From NCBI RefSeq assembly GCF_030165005.1, contig NZ_JASNNW010000004.1, positions 1 through 64,000 of the forward strand: a stretch of DNA of 64,000 nucleotides, in the 5' to 3' direction. The stretch is from Blastococcus capsensis. Its GTDB lineage: Bacteria > Actinomycetota > Actinomycetes > Mycobacteriales > Geodermatophilaceae. The notes below the pieces were generated by a model, which was not told the origin of the DNA, ran no database searches, and saw only the letters and a list, made by a program, of their open reading frames with translations. Of the stretch, positions 41,719 to 50,125 are shown piece after piece. The translations under genes were made by a program, and so were the position numbers. The first letter of the stretch is position 1; each line of letters begins with the position of its first letter.

Positions 41719-42620
41719 CGCCGTCCTCGCCTGTCGCCGTGCTCCTGGCCGCGGGAGCCGTCTCCGTGGCCCTGCCCGTGCTCGGCTGGTCGCTGTTCTC
41801 CGGAGCGGGCGCGGCGAGCGCCCAGGCCCGCGACAACCTCGTGCGCGGCATCGTGGCGGCCGGTCCCGTCGGCCCGGCCGGCCGCACGGGCCCGGGCCTT
41901 CTCTCCAGGCTGGCGCGGGGCCTCACCCCGCGGGGGACGGTCGCCCGGCTGGACCGCCTGGCCGGCCGGGCCGGGCGCCCCGCGGCGTGGCCGGTGCCGA
42001 AGCTCGTGGCGGCGAAGCTGGTCCTCGGACTGGTCGCGGGAGCGCTCGGGCTTCTCCTGGCCACGTCCTCACCGGGCCCGTTGACCGGTGGTGCCGCGAT
42101 CATCGGCACCGTCGTCTGCTATTTCCTCCCGGAGCTGCTGCTGCACAGCCGCGGGCAGGAGCGCCAGGAGGCGATCGCCCTGGAGCTGGCCGACACCCTC
42201 GACCAGATGACCATCGCCGTGGAGGCGGGGCTGGGGTTCGAGTCGGCCATGGCGCGCGCCGGCAACAACGGAAAGGGCGCGCTGGCCGAGGAGCTGGTGC
42301 GCACCCTGCAGGACATCGCCGTCGGCCAACCGCGGCGCGACGCCTACCTGGCTCTGGCCGAGCGGACCGGCGTCCCGGACCTGCGCCGGTTCATCCGCGC
42401 CGTCGTGCAGGCCGACCAGTACGGCGTCTCCATCGCCGACGTGCTGCGCACCCAGGCGGCGGAGATGCGGCTCAAGCGCCGTCAGCGTGCCGAGGAGAAG
42501 GCCATGCAGATCCCGGTCAAGGTGATCTTCCCGCTGATCCTCTGCATCCTGCCGACCCTGTTCATCGTGCTGCTCGGTCCGGCGGTCATGGACATCGCCG
42601 CCGCCTTCAGCGGGCCGTGA
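41712..42620 (+). CDS. tadC: Tad pilus inner-membrane platform protein TadC
   Basis: 302 aa, second T2SSF-domain protein: helices near the N-terminus and at about residues 95-140, the domain ALELADTLDQMTIAVEAGLG ... MRLKRRQRAEEKAMQIPVKV and C-terminal helices LILCILPTLFIVLLGPAV. GTG 41712 follows GGGGGAGCC. It is the last gene of the Tad operon. A 55-bp inverted repeat follows 50 bp after its stop. Confidence 0.9.
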   Translation: MLTPSSPVAVLLAAGAVSVALPVLGWSLFSGAGAASAQARDNLVRGIVAAGPVGPAGRTGPGLLSRLARGLTPRGTVARLDRLAGRAGRPAAWPVPKLVAAKLVLGLVAGALGLLLATSSPGPLTGGAAIIGTVVCYFLPELLLHSRGQERQEAIALELADTLDQMTIAVEAGLGFESAMARAGNNGKGALAEELVRTLQDIAVGQPRRDAYLALAERTGVPDLRRFIRAVVQADQYGVSIADVLRTQAAEMRLKRRQRAEEKAMQIPVKVIFPLILCILPTLFIVLLGPAVMDIAAAFSGP

Positions 42621-42669
42621 CATCGTCGTCCTCCGGACGACACCGCGACCAACTGCCGTACACGGCGGC

Positions 42670-42724
42670 GAATGCGACGAACTCGTGGCCATCAGCAGCT
42701 GATGACCACGAGTGCGTCGCATTC
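42670..42724. terminator. 55-bp near-perfect palindrome after the Tad operon
   Basis: Two 27-bp arms (42670-42696, 42698-42724) around a single A, with only two mismatches (42680/42714, 42689/42705). It lies between the convergent tadC and DUF8129-like genes and would form a very stable hairpin in either transcript. It is much longer than the other terminators here. Confidence 0.65.
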
Positions 42725-42763
42725 GGCGGGCTGGATCAGGTCGCACTAGGCGGGCTGGATCAG
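42725..42763. repeat. 24-bp direct duplication at the end of the minus-strand gene
   Basis: GGCGGGCTGGATCAG occurs at 42725-42739 and 42749-42763, with a 9-bp spacer (24-bp period). The second copy contains the stop codon of the gene at 42760-43104. It touches the end of the palindrome at 42670-42724. Confidence 0.6.
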
Positions 42764-43104
42764 CCGGTCGAGCGGGGCTGCGCCGGGTTGGTCGGGTCGC
42801 CCTGCGACGGCGGGTTCATCTTCGGTCCCGTCGTCGCCTCGGACACCTTGGAGCCCCCCGCGGCCGCCGGCGCAGCCTCGGGGGCGGGTGCCGCCGGGTC
42901 GCCACCGGAAGGCTCGGCGCCCTCGGCGAGCCCGTTCAGCCGGTGCTCCATCGCGGCCACCACCTGCATGCGGTTGGCGTGGGAACGCTCGTAGTCCAGC
43001 AGCGTCTTGAGGTCATCGGAACCCAGCGTGCGGATCCGGGACGTGAGCGAACCCACGGGCAGGTGGTCGTAGTCGGGCAACGGCAGATCGTCGCGCACGG
43101 TCAT
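42760..43104 (-). CDS. Small actinobacterial protein (DUF8129-like)
   Basis: 114 aa. Residues 1-55 form a compact conserved part (DLPLPDYDHLPVGSLTSRIR ... LLDYERSHANRMQVVAAME), which I recall as a small domain of unknown function in actinobacteria. The rest is a disordered Pro/Ala/Gly-rich tail. The ATG at 43104 has TCTCGAGAGGATGAGCG before it. The function is unknown; the neighbouring genes have a stress-response flavour. Confidence 0.65.
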   Translation of the reverse strand: MTVRDDLPLPDYDHLPVGSLTSRIRTLGSDDLKTLLDYERSHANRMQVVAAMEHRLNGLAEGAEPSGGDPAAPAPEAAPAAAGGSKVSEATTGPKMNPPSQGDPTNPAQPRSTG

Positions 43105-43278
43105 CGCTCATCCTCTCGAGAGGTTCTCGGGTCGGGAGCCGCCTACCCGGCCGCCTGCGATCCGACACCGGGTGTGAGCTGCCGGTCGGTGGGTAGGCGG
43201 CGACGGCGGGAGTCGCGGCCACCGGTCGCGGCTCCCGGTCCGAGCACCCCCGATCGACCGAGGAGTTGTCCCGCTGTC

Positions 43279-44412
43279 ATGGACGTGTCCTTCCTGGAGC
43301 CGGTGTTCGCCGCCGCTGGGCCCTACGCCACCGTGTGCGCCGACGTCACCCACACCACCGAGAGCGCCGACGCGGAGCTCGATCTGCGGGTGCGTGCGCT
43401 GACCGAGCAGCTGGCCGAGCAGGGCGCCCCCGAGGCCGTCGTCGAGGCTGTGCGCGCCCGGTTGACCGAGGGCAACGAGGGGGGCGAGGCCGGCACGCTG
43501 AAGGGCCGGGCGGTCGTCGTCGCCGCCGACGGGTCGGTCGTGCTCGACCAGGTGCTGGCCGACGCTCCTGCCCGCGAGACCGCCGAGTGGGCGCCCCACC
43601 CCGACCTGCTCCCGGTGCTGCGCCAGCTCGCCGGCCGGGTGCCGCACATCGTGGTCGTCGCCGACCGGGTGGGCGCCGACATCACCGTCGCGGGGCTCGC
43701 GGGCCAGCCGGACGAGGAGCGGCAGGTGGAGGGCGACACCTTCCACATGCGCAAGGTGAAGGTCGGCGGCTGGGCGCACAACACCTACATGCACACCGCC
43801 GAGAACCAGTGGGAGGAGAACGCCGGGCTGGTGATCGACGAGCTGACCTCCTTCGCCCGTCGCCTGCAGCTCAGGTTCGTCCTGATCGCCGGCGATGTGC
43901 GGGCCCGGCAGATCCTCAGCGACAAGGCGCCCGCCGCGTGGTCCGATCTCGTCGTCACCATGGAGGAGGGCGGCCGTGCCGCCGGTGCCGACCGCGAGCC
44001 GGTCGAGCGGCGGACGGCGGAACTGATCGCCGAGCACGAGGCCCGCGACATCGCCACCGCGGTGGAGCAGGTGCAGGGCGCCGGCGCGCACGGTCTCGCC
44101 GTCGCCGGCACCCCGGCCGTCGTCGAGGCGCTGCGCAAGGGTCAGGTCGAGACGCTGGTCCTCACCGACCCCTGGGACGACGACGCCACGCTGCTGGTGG
44201 GCAGCGGCCCGCTGGAGCTCGGCGTGAAGCAGCAGGACATGGACGCCCTGGGCGTCCACGGTGAGGTCGTCCCGGCCGGCGCAGCGCTCGTCGAGGCCGG
44301 GGTCGCCAGCGCCGCCGGCGTGCTCGTCGTCCCTGGTGCCGCGCTGCCCGGCGAGGAGCCGGTGGCGGCGATCCTCCGCTACACCGACGCCTCCACGCCG
44401 TCGGCCCAGTGA
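43279..44412 (+). CDS. Rv2629-like protein of the Pelota/eRF1-related (Balon-type) family
   Basis: 377 aa, like mycobacterial Rv2629 and MSMEG_1130. The order is an N-terminal region, a central VIAGDVRARQIL segment of the eRF1 domain-2 fold and a C-terminal L7Ae-like domain (EVVPAGAALVEAGVASAAGV). Conserved GWAHNTYMHTAENQWEENAG is present, read in two parts. As I recall, Balon and its mycobacterial homologue bind the ribosomal A site as hibernation factors in stress. Applying that here is inference. ATG 43279 is used; GAGGAGTTG lies about 15 bp upstream. Two small acidic-protein genes follow closely. Confidence 0.8.
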   Translation: MDVSFLEPVFAAAGPYATVCADVTHTTESADAELDLRVRALTEQLAEQGAPEAVVEAVRARLTEGNEGGEAGTLKGRAVVVAADGSVVLDQVLADAPARETAEWAPHPDLLPVLRQLAGRVPHIVVVADRVGADITVAGLAGQPDEERQVEGDTFHMRKVKVGGWAHNTYMHTAENQWEENAGLVIDELTSFARRLQLRFVLIAGDVRARQILSDKAPAAWSDLVVTMEEGGRAAGADREPVERRTAELIAEHEARDIATAVEQVQGAGAHGLAVAGTPAVVEALRKGQVETLVLTDPWDDDATLLVGSGPLELGVKQQDMDALGVHGEVVPAGAALVEAGVASAAGVLVVPGAALPGEEPVAAILRYTDASTPSAQ

Positions 44413-44446
44413 TCCAGACCCGCACCGGACGACCCGAGGAGACCCC

Positions 44447-44704
44447 GTGACCGACCCGCACCAGCCCGCCACCCCGCCCGGCACCAGTGCGGGCGACATC
44501 GAGCGCCGCGCGGCGATCGCCGAGGCCCTGGGCAAGGAGGTGTGGCCGGCCGACCGCGACCAGCTGGTCGCCAGAGCCCAGGAGGGGCCCGCTGCCGACC
44601 GCGTCCTCGCCGACCTCCGGCGGCTGCCCGCAGACCAGCAGTTCGAGAACGTCCAGGAGGTCGCCGAGGCGCTGGGCCTGGGCACCGAGCAGCAGCGGTT
44701 CTGA
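44447..44704 (+). CDS. DUF2795 family protein
   Basis: 85 aa. GTG 44447 has GAGGAGACCCC upstream. The sequence contains the pattern AIAEALGKEVWPADRDQLVA ... LRRLPADQQFENVQEVAEAL, typical of DUF2795 (helical, about 60-100 aa, often with stress proteins). Function unknown. It is 34 bp downstream of the Balon-like gene and 1 bp before the next small gene, so these form a transcription unit. Confidence 0.72.
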   Translation: MTDPHQPATPPGTSAGDIERRAAIAEALGKEVWPADRDQLVARAQEGPAADRVLADLRRLPADQQFENVQEVAEALGLGTEQQRF

Positions 44705-44705
44705 G

Positions 44706-44936
44706 GTGACCACGCAGAAGAAGCCCAGCCCCGAGGCGCTGGACAACGTCACCGAAGGCAACATCGAGACCCGCTCCCAGCTACTCCCCGAGGAGGAGGC
44801 GGTGAAGGGCAGCGGCATGGAGGAGGTCGCCGCCGAGGTGATCCTCGCCGAGTCCGAGGAGCGCACGGTCAACACCGATGCCGACGACGCCCAGGGCGGG
44901 CACCGGCAGTCGTCCGACACCGCCGACTTGCCCTGA
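44706..44936 (+). CDS. Small acidic protein, unknown function
   Basis: 76 aa, GTG 44706 one base after the preceding stop. Very acidic, rich in Glu, Asp and Ser (LLPEEEAVKGSGMEEVAAEV), with no hydrophobic segment or motif, so probably disordered. It lies in a run of closely spaced genes. I do not recognise it. Confidence 0.5.
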   Translation: MTTQKKPSPEALDNVTEGNIETRSQLLPEEEAVKGSGMEEVAAEVILAESEERTVNTDADDAQGGHRQSSDTADLP

Positions 44937-44937
44937 C

Positions 44938-45321
44938 GTGCGGCACGAGCACCCGGTCCGGCTGCGCTGGTCGGACCCCGACATGCTGGGGCACGTCAAC
45001 CACGCACGGGCGCTGAGCCTCCTCGAGGACGCGCGGTTGGCGCTGGGCGACGACCACGCCGGCGGCGGGCTGATCCTGGCCCGTCTGGAGGTCGACTACC
45101 TGCGCCAGCTCTACTACCGGGTCGGTGAGGAGCTCTGCGTGCACAGCTGGGTGACCCGGCTGGGCAGCAAGTCCTTCACCCTCCGGCAGGAGCTGGCGCA
45201 GGACGGCGAGGTGGCGATCCGGGCCGACGTCGTCCTGGTGGTGTTCGACTACGGCACGAACGCCAGCCGGGCCATGACCGACGGCGAGCGCGCGCACTGG
45301 AGCCGGTACCTGGAGGGCTGA
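44938..45321 (+). CDS. Acyl-CoA thioesterase (4HBT hotdog fold)
   Basis: 127 aa. RWSDPDMLGHVNHARALSLL is the YbgC-like 4-hydroxybenzoyl-CoA thioesterase signature with the catalytic Asp. The rest is a single hotdog domain. It hydrolyses acyl-CoA to free acid; the chain length is unknown. GTG 44938 is 1 bp after the small acidic gene, and the next gene starts 1 bp after its stop, so the unit 44447-45955 is tightly packed. Confidence 0.85.
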   Translation: MRHEHPVRLRWSDPDMLGHVNHARALSLLEDARLALGDDHAGGGLILARLEVDYLRQLYYRVGEELCVHSWVTRLGSKSFTLRQELAQDGEVAIRADVVLVVFDYGTNASRAMTDGERAHWSRYLEG

Positions 45322-45322
45322 G

Positions 45323-45955
45323 GTGCCGTTCTTCGACGGCTTCACCGAGCAACGGGTCGACGTCGGCGGCGGTGTCGTCCTCCGGGTGCGCAGCGGCGGC
45401 CGGGGGCCGCCGGTGGTTCTGCTGCACGGGCACCCACGGACGCACACCACATGGCATCGGGTCGCCCCGCTGCTGGTCGCCGCCGGGCACACCGTCGTCT
45501 GCCCGGACCTGCGCGGCTACGGGCGGTCCACGGTGGTACCGACGACTCCCGACCACGCGCCCTACTCGACGCGCGCGATGGCGGGTGACGTCGTCGCCCT
45601 GATGCGGTCCCTCGGCCACGACCGGTTCGCCGTCGTGGGCCACGACAGGGGCAGTTACGTGGCGCTGCGCACGGCGCTGGACCACCCGGGCGCCGTCAGC
45701 CGGCTGGCGGTGCTCGACTGCATCCCGATCGTCGAGCACCTGGACCGGGCCGCCGAGGAGGCCGACCGGGCCGCGGGACGGAAGGTCACCTGCCCGACCC
45801 TGGTGCTGTGGTCGGCCCGCGACGACATCGAGCAGCTGCACGGGGACCCGCGGGCGATCTGGGCCGGCTGGACCACCGACCTGCGCGGCGGCAGCCGGAT
45901 CGAAAGCGGGCACCACATGGCCGAGGAGGCGCCGGAGGAGCTGCTCCCGCGCTGA
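45323..45955 (+). CDS. Alpha/beta hydrolase, haloacetate-dehalogenase-like, cap domain missing
   Basis: 210 aa. The N half is a typical haloacetate dehalogenase/epoxide hydrolase: LHGHPRTHTTWHRVAP, RGYGRST, nucleophile elbow GHDRGSYVAL. The C half has LVLWSARDDI and the histidine GHHMAEEAPEELL. Relatives are about 290 aa; here LDCIPIVEHL runs almost directly into AAGRKVTCPTLVLW, so roughly 80 residues that form the helical cap are absent without breaking the frame. It may be inactive or act on a larger substrate. GTG 45323 is used. Confidence 0.75.
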   Translation: MPFFDGFTEQRVDVGGGVVLRVRSGGRGPPVVLLHGHPRTHTTWHRVAPLLVAAGHTVVCPDLRGYGRSTVVPTTPDHAPYSTRAMAGDVVALMRSLGHDRFAVVGHDRGSYVALRTALDHPGAVSRLAVLDCIPIVEHLDRAAEEADRAAGRKVTCPTLVLWSARDDIEQLHGDPRAIWAGWTTDLRGGSRIESGHHMAEEAPEELLPR

Positions 45956-46024
45956 TCGGCGTTCCTCGCGATGTGATCATCTCCGGCGTCCTGGGTAGGG
46001 CCGCTCCCGACGAGAGGAGAGGTC

Positions 46025-46453
46025 ATGCCCAAGACGAAGAAGGATGGCAAGGCGAAGAAGGAAGAGCTGCCGAGCACGATCCAGCGCTCGGACAAGAAGG
46101 CGCAGCGCACCTACGCCAAGGCGCACGACTCCGCAGTGGAGTCCTACGGCGAGGGCCGCCGGGCGCACCAGACCGCGTACTCGGCGCTCAAGCACACCCA
46201 CGAGAAGGTCGGCGATCACTGGGAGCCCAAGGAGGGCGGCAAGAAGGGACCCTCCGACGAGCAGGCCGAAGGCGGCCGCGGTACGAACAAGGAGACCAAG
46301 GGTGGGGTCGACGCCAACGCCACCAAGGACCATCTGAAGAAGTTGGCCAAGAAGCTGGACATCTCCGGCCGCTCGAAGATGAAGAAGAAGGAACTGGTCG
46401 ACGCCATCCAGAAGGCGAACGGCAAGAAGACCGCCGCCGCGCGGAAGAAGTAG
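46025..46453 (+). CDS. ChaB-domain protein with C-terminal Rho-N/SAP-like domain
   Basis: 142 aa, strongly basic. Residues 12-70 follow the ChaB pattern (ELPSTIQRSDKKAQRTYAKA ... AYSALKHTHEKVGDHW). The C-terminal 45 residues read like a Rho N-terminal/SAP helix-extended-loop domain (LKKLAKKLDISGRSKMKKKE LVDAI). ChaB is named for cation transport regulation in E. coli, but this combination is common in actinobacteria and may bind nucleic acid. ATG 46025 has GAGAGGAGAGGTC upstream. Confidence 0.82.
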   Translation: MPKTKKDGKAKKEELPSTIQRSDKKAQRTYAKAHDSAVESYGEGRRAHQTAYSALKHTHEKVGDHWEPKEGGKKGPSDEQAEGGRGTNKETKGGVDANATKDHLKKLAKKLDISGRSKMKKKELVDAIQKANGKKTAAARKK

Positions 46454-46458
46454 GTCGC

Positions 46459-46491
46459 CCACCGGCGGTCCCTGTGCGGGACCGCCGGTGG
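46459..46491. terminator. Bidirectional terminator between ChaB-like and M24 genes
   Basis: 14-bp perfect stem CCACCGGCGGTCCC (46459-46472) with 46478-46491, loop TGTGC. It starts 6 bp after one stop and ends 1 bp before the convergent gene's stop. Confidence 0.8.
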
Positions 46492-47796
46492 TCAGCCGAT
46501 GAGCAGGAACTCGGTCTGCCGGCCGTCGAGGTACTCCACGCCGTCGTCGGTGAGCGCGATGCCCTCCTCGAGGCCCAGCCGCACGCACTGACCGCCCCAC
46601 TCGGGCACCGGCCGGCGGACCGCGAGCTCCAGCGCGTACGCCGTGTCGCGGTGCACCGGGTAGTCGCCGGCCCCCGGTACGCCGCCCTGCTCGTCCCACT
46701 GCCCGATCGCCGGTCCGGCGCCGTGGCCGTGGTAACCGATCGGGTGCGAGTAGACGTCGCCGTCGATCCCCTCGGCGACCGCGGCCACCCGGGCCGCGGT
46801 CAGCACCTCGTTGCCCGTGCGGCCGGGCACGAGAGCGGCGGTGGTGAGCTCCTGCAGCCGGTTCGCCGTCCGCAGCGCGGCCCGCAACCCGTCGGGGGCG
46901 GCGGACTCGCCCGGGCGGAGCACGTAGGCGTTGCGCTGGGTGTCGGTCCGCAGCCCCAGGCTGGTCAGCCCCACGTCGCACTGCATCAGGTCGCCGGGCT
47001 GGACGACGGCGTCGTAGGGGACCGCGGGCAGGAGCGTGCCCTGCTCCTCGGTGAGGGGCACCCCGGCCCGCTGCAGCACGACCGTGGGCTGGAACCACGG
47101 TTCCACGCCCAGATCGTGGAAGCGCTGCCGGATCCACCAGGCCACGTCGAGCGCCGTCGTCGTCCCCACCGTGACGACGGCAGGGGAGAACGCCTCGGCG
47201 ATTACCTGGTGCACCAGCCGGTTGAGCACGTGCAGCACCGCGATCTCCTCGGCCAGCCGGGTCTCCAGCCACCCGACGGCCAGCTGCTCGGCCGACACCA
47301 GCCGCTCGGCGTAGGGTCCGAGCGCCTCGGTGAGCAGGCGGTGGTCGGTGTGCGACAGACCGTCGGCCAGGGCGAACCGTTCGGAGACGTCGACGCCGAT
47401 CCGGAGCGGACCGGCCTGCTCCACGAACCGCCGCACCTCCGCCCACTGGGCACGTTCGGTGGCGCGCCCGGTGGAGCGCGCGGCCGTCCAGGCGGGCAGG
47501 AACTGCCCCACCGGGTACCGGGAGACCGCCGCGGGGGTGACGCCGTCGTCGCTGCGGTGCAGCAGCAGGATCGTCCGCCGCCGGGCCGTGAGCCAGGTGG
47601 CCGGCAGCAGCGTGGCCAGGACCGGGTCCTCGTTGTACTCGCGGCCGACCACCACCCACAGGTCGATGCCGGCCCGGTCCATCAGCCCGGGGAGCACGTC
47701 GAGGAGCCGTTCGGTCAGCCACCGGTCGCGCACGTCGGCCTGCTCCCGCAGCGGCAGCGGGACCGTCCGCGTCGGATCAGGCGCGACGAGCGACAT
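46492..47796 (-). CDS. M24-family metallopeptidase (Xaa-Pro aminopeptidase-like)
   Basis: 434 aa. An N-terminal creatinase-like domain of about 180 residues precedes the pita-bread catalytic domain. Visible metal-site elements are the aspartates in QCDVGLTSLGLRTDTQ and the histidine in HPIGYHGHG, with glutamates in ALELAVRRPVPEW and RLGLEEGIAL. The first catalytic Asp in the usual D-x11-D spacing is present. The substrate peptide is unknown. ATG 47796 is used. Confidence 0.85.
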   Translation of the reverse strand: MSLVAPDPTRTVPLPLREQADVRDRWLTERLLDVLPGLMDRAGIDLWVVVGREYNEDPVLATLLPATWLTARRRTILLLHRSDDGVTPAAVSRYPVGQFLPAWTAARSTGRATERAQWAEVRRFVEQAGPLRIGVDVSERFALADGLSHTDHRLLTEALGPYAERLVSAEQLAVGWLETRLAEEIAVLHVLNRLVHQVIAEAFSPAVVTVGTTTALDVAWWIRQRFHDLGVEPWFQPTVVLQRAGVPLTEEQGTLLPAVPYDAVVQPGDLMQCDVGLTSLGLRTDTQRNAYVLRPGESAAPDGLRAALRTANRLQELTTAALVPGRTGNEVLTAARVAAVAEGIDGDVYSHPIGYHGHGAGPAIGQWDEQGGVPGAGDYPVHRDTAYALELAVRRPVPEWGGQCVRLGLEEGIALTDDGVEYLDGRQTEFLLIG

Positions 47797-47885
47797 GCCC
47801 TAGAGCGAAGCAGAGAACCGCCGAACCCACCGGTCGAGACGCCGGAGCGCGGCCGGCGCCGTCCCCCGGTCGTGCGACAGCGCCG

Positions 47886-48998
47886 TCAGCAGACGGTCGT
47901 CTGCTCCGGCTCCGGCGACCGCGCGGAGGTGCACACCCGGTCCCGCCCCGCGCGCTTCGCCTCGTACATGGCGACGTCGGCCCGGTCGACGAGCCGCCAC
48001 AGCGCGGCGACGGGGTCCTCGCCGTCGACCGGGCGGGCCACGGCCAGGCCGACCGATGCGGTCACCGCGTGCCGCTCCGCGCCGTGGCTCTCCGCCACGG
48101 ACGTCCGGAGGCGCTCGGCGAGGCGGATCGCCTCCGCGAGGTCGGTGACCGCGCCCAGGACGACCAGCTCCTCGCCGCCGGTACGGGCCAGGACGTCGGC
48201 CGGGCGGACGGTGCTCTGCAGCGACCTGGCGACGGCGCCGAGCACGGAGTCGCCCACCGCGTGCCCGAACTGGTCGTTGAGCCGCTTGAAGTGGTCCAGG
48301 TCCAGCACCATGGCGCTCACCTGGGTGGCGTCCCGGCGCGCCTGGCGCCACAGCCGCGGCGCCTGCTCGACGAGGTACCGGCGGTTGTGCAGCCCGGTCA
48401 GCGGGTCGAGGCGGCTGAGGGTCTCGGTGGCCACCAGGAGCCGCTGCACCCGCCGGCGGAGCAGGAAGACCCCCACCGCCGCGGCGTTCAGCGTGCCGGC
48501 GCTGACCCCGACCTGGACGCCGAGCCCCACGGCGCTGTCGTAGCTCGGCCACAGCGCCGCGAGGCAGACCGCCGCCGTCACCACCATGTGCACGTAGAGC
48601 TGCCGCAGATCCAGGAACCAGGCCGCCACGAGTGCCGGGAACAACAGCATCAGCGGGGTGGCGTACCGCAGCGGGTCCTCGATGCAGAGCACGACGACGA
48701 GGTAGATCAGGTCGCCGAGCAGCACCAGCGCGAAGGTGTGCCCGCCCCCGACCCGGCCCCGCACCGCCAGGGAGACGGCGATCGCGAGCAGCAGGAGCAT
48801 GGTCCCGCCGTAGACCCAGCGGGCTGTCCCATCGCGGAGCACCCCGTCCACGACGAGGTTGATCGAGCCCATGAGCGCACCGACGACGAGCAGCACGGCC
48901 AGCGTGACGGCGGCGACCTCGCGCTCCACACGGTCGGCCGCGGCCGGTTCCGGAGCGCTGATGCCGAGGTCAGGAGCGCGTCCGTCCGGGTGGATCAC
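47886..48998 (-). CDS. Membrane diguanylate cyclase (GGDEF)
   Basis: 370 aa. Six or so membrane helices (residues 25-190), then a GGDEF domain: LDPLTGLHNRRYLVEQ, LDLDHFKRLNDQFGHAVGD and active site ARTGGEELVV (GGEEL variant, functional in the family). No EAL domain. It makes c-di-GMP, which may tie to surface attachment via the Tad pili nearby (inference). The start is uncertain: GTG 48998 is listed, GTG 49013 is possible. Confidence 0.87.
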   Translation of the reverse strand: MIHPDGRAPDLGISAPEPAAADRVEREVAAVTLAVLLVVGALMGSINLVVDGVLRDGTARWVYGGTMLLLLAIAVSLAVRGRVGGGHTFALVLLGDLIYLVVVLCIEDPLRYATPLMLLFPALVAAWFLDLRQLYVHMVVTAAVCLAALWPSYDSAVGLGVQVGVSAGTLNAAAVGVFLLRRRVQRLLVATETLSRLDPLTGLHNRRYLVEQAPRLWRQARRDATQVSAMVLDLDHFKRLNDQFGHAVGDSVLGAVARSLQSTVRPADVLARTGGEELVVLGAVTDLAEAIRLAERLRTSVAESHGAERHAVTASVGLAVARPVDGEDPVAALWRLVDRADVAMYEAKRAGRDRVCTSARSPEPEQTTVC

Positions 48999-49173
48999 TG
49001 CAGCAGGATGCACGACGGATTCGTTTCCCGGCACCGTCTCGTGCGCGACGGGCCGGGGATGCAATCGATCGGAGGATCCCCCGCCGGCGGCAGGCCCGGA
49101 CCGGCCGAGGCCTGAGCGGGCGCGGCCGGGGGATGCCAGGCTGGTGGGAGGACGACGAGCGAAGGAGCGGTAC

Positions 49174-49356
49174 ATGGCCGAGGGACCCTGGTTCTTCTGT
49201 CTCAAGCACCACGCGGTCGAGCCGCGGGAGGGCTGCGCCGAGCGGCACCGGCTGGGCCCGTACGACACCCGGCAGGAGGCCGAGCACGCCCTCGAGGCCG
49301 TCGCCGAGCGGAACGAGGAGCTCGATGCCGAGGATCGTCGCTGGAAGGGCGACTGA
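49174..49356 (+). CDS. Small conserved actinobacterial protein
   Basis: 60 aa. WFFCLKHHAVEPREGCAE with Cys, His pair and Cys, followed by RLGPYDTRQEAEHALEAVAE, is a short motif family seen as single small genes in many actinobacteria (function unknown). The cysteine and histidines could bind zinc. ATG 49174 has GAAGGAGCGG before it. Confidence 0.72.
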   Translation: MAEGPWFFCLKHHAVEPREGCAERHRLGPYDTRQEAEHALEAVAERNEELDAEDRRWKGD

Positions 49357-49420
49357 GCCCGGTTTCCGCGGCGGGGCATGATCGGTCGGAGGAGCCGGGC
49401 TGTCCGGCGCCGCGGAAGGG

Positions 49421-50122
49421 GTGGACGTGACGGACGGGCGCGCGGTCGAGGAGCTGGTCGTCGGAGTGCTGGGTGGCACCGGGCCGCAGGGTCGCGGGCT
49501 GGCCGTCCGGCTCGCCGCCCAGGGCCAGCGGATGCTGCTCGGGTCGCGGGACGCCGACCGCGCGGCGGAGGTGGCCGCAGAGGTCGCCGAGCGGGCGGCG
49601 ACGGTCGCCGGGAACGCCGCCGTCTCGGTCACGGGCGGCTCCAACGTCGACGTCGCGGGCGCTGCGGACCTCGTCATCGTGGCCGTTCCCTTCGCCGGGC
49701 ACGGCCAGACGCTCCGCGAGCTCGTCACTCCGCTGGCCGGCAAGGTCGTCGTCGACTGCGTCGTGCCCATGGGCTTCGACGAGCTGGGCGCCTACGTGCT
49801 CGACGTGGAGGAGGGCAGCGTCGCCCAGCAGGCGGCTGCGCTGCTGCCCGACTCGCACGTTGTGGGGGCGTTCCACCACCTGTCGGCCAAGCTGCTGGAG
49901 GACCTCTCGCAGCCGACCATCGACGGCGACGTGATGGTGGTCGGCGACGACCGCGCCTCGATGGACACGGTGCAGGCGCTGGCCGGGCGCATCCCCGGCA
50001 TGCGCGGCATCTACGCCGGCCGGCTGCGCAACGCCCGCCAGGTGGAGGCCCTCACGGTCAATCTCGTGTCGGTGAACCGCCGCTACAAGGTGCACGCCGG
50101 CATCCGCGTCACCGACGTGTAG
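49421..50122 (+). CDS. npdG: F420-dependent NADP reductase-like protein (NpdG)
   Basis: 233 aa. The Rossmann loop VGVLGGTGPQGRGLAVRLA and LGSRDADRA (for NADP phosphate binding), and the domain VDCVVPMGFDE and GAFHHLSAKLLEDL match F420H2:NADP oxidoreductase. It would exchange hydride between F420H2 and NADPH. No F420 synthesis genes are in the window. The GTG at 49421 is listed; GTG 49427 is an alternative. Confidence 0.85.
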   Translation: MDVTDGRAVEELVVGVLGGTGPQGRGLAVRLAAQGQRMLLGSRDADRAAEVAAEVAERAATVAGNAAVSVTGGSNVDVAGAADLVIVAVPFAGHGQTLRELVTPLAGKVVVDCVVPMGFDELGAYVLDVEEGSVAQQAAALLPDSHVVGAFHHLSAKLLEDLSQPTIDGDVMVVGDDRASMDTVQALAGRIPGMRGIYAGRLRNARQVEALTVNLVSVNRRYKVHAGIRVTDV

Positions 50123-50125
50123 CCG

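Noticed and set aside
34710-42620. Outer-membrane secretin (RcpA) in the Tad locus
   Set aside because: No secretin-like gene is present; this is as expected for a single-membrane actinobacterium.
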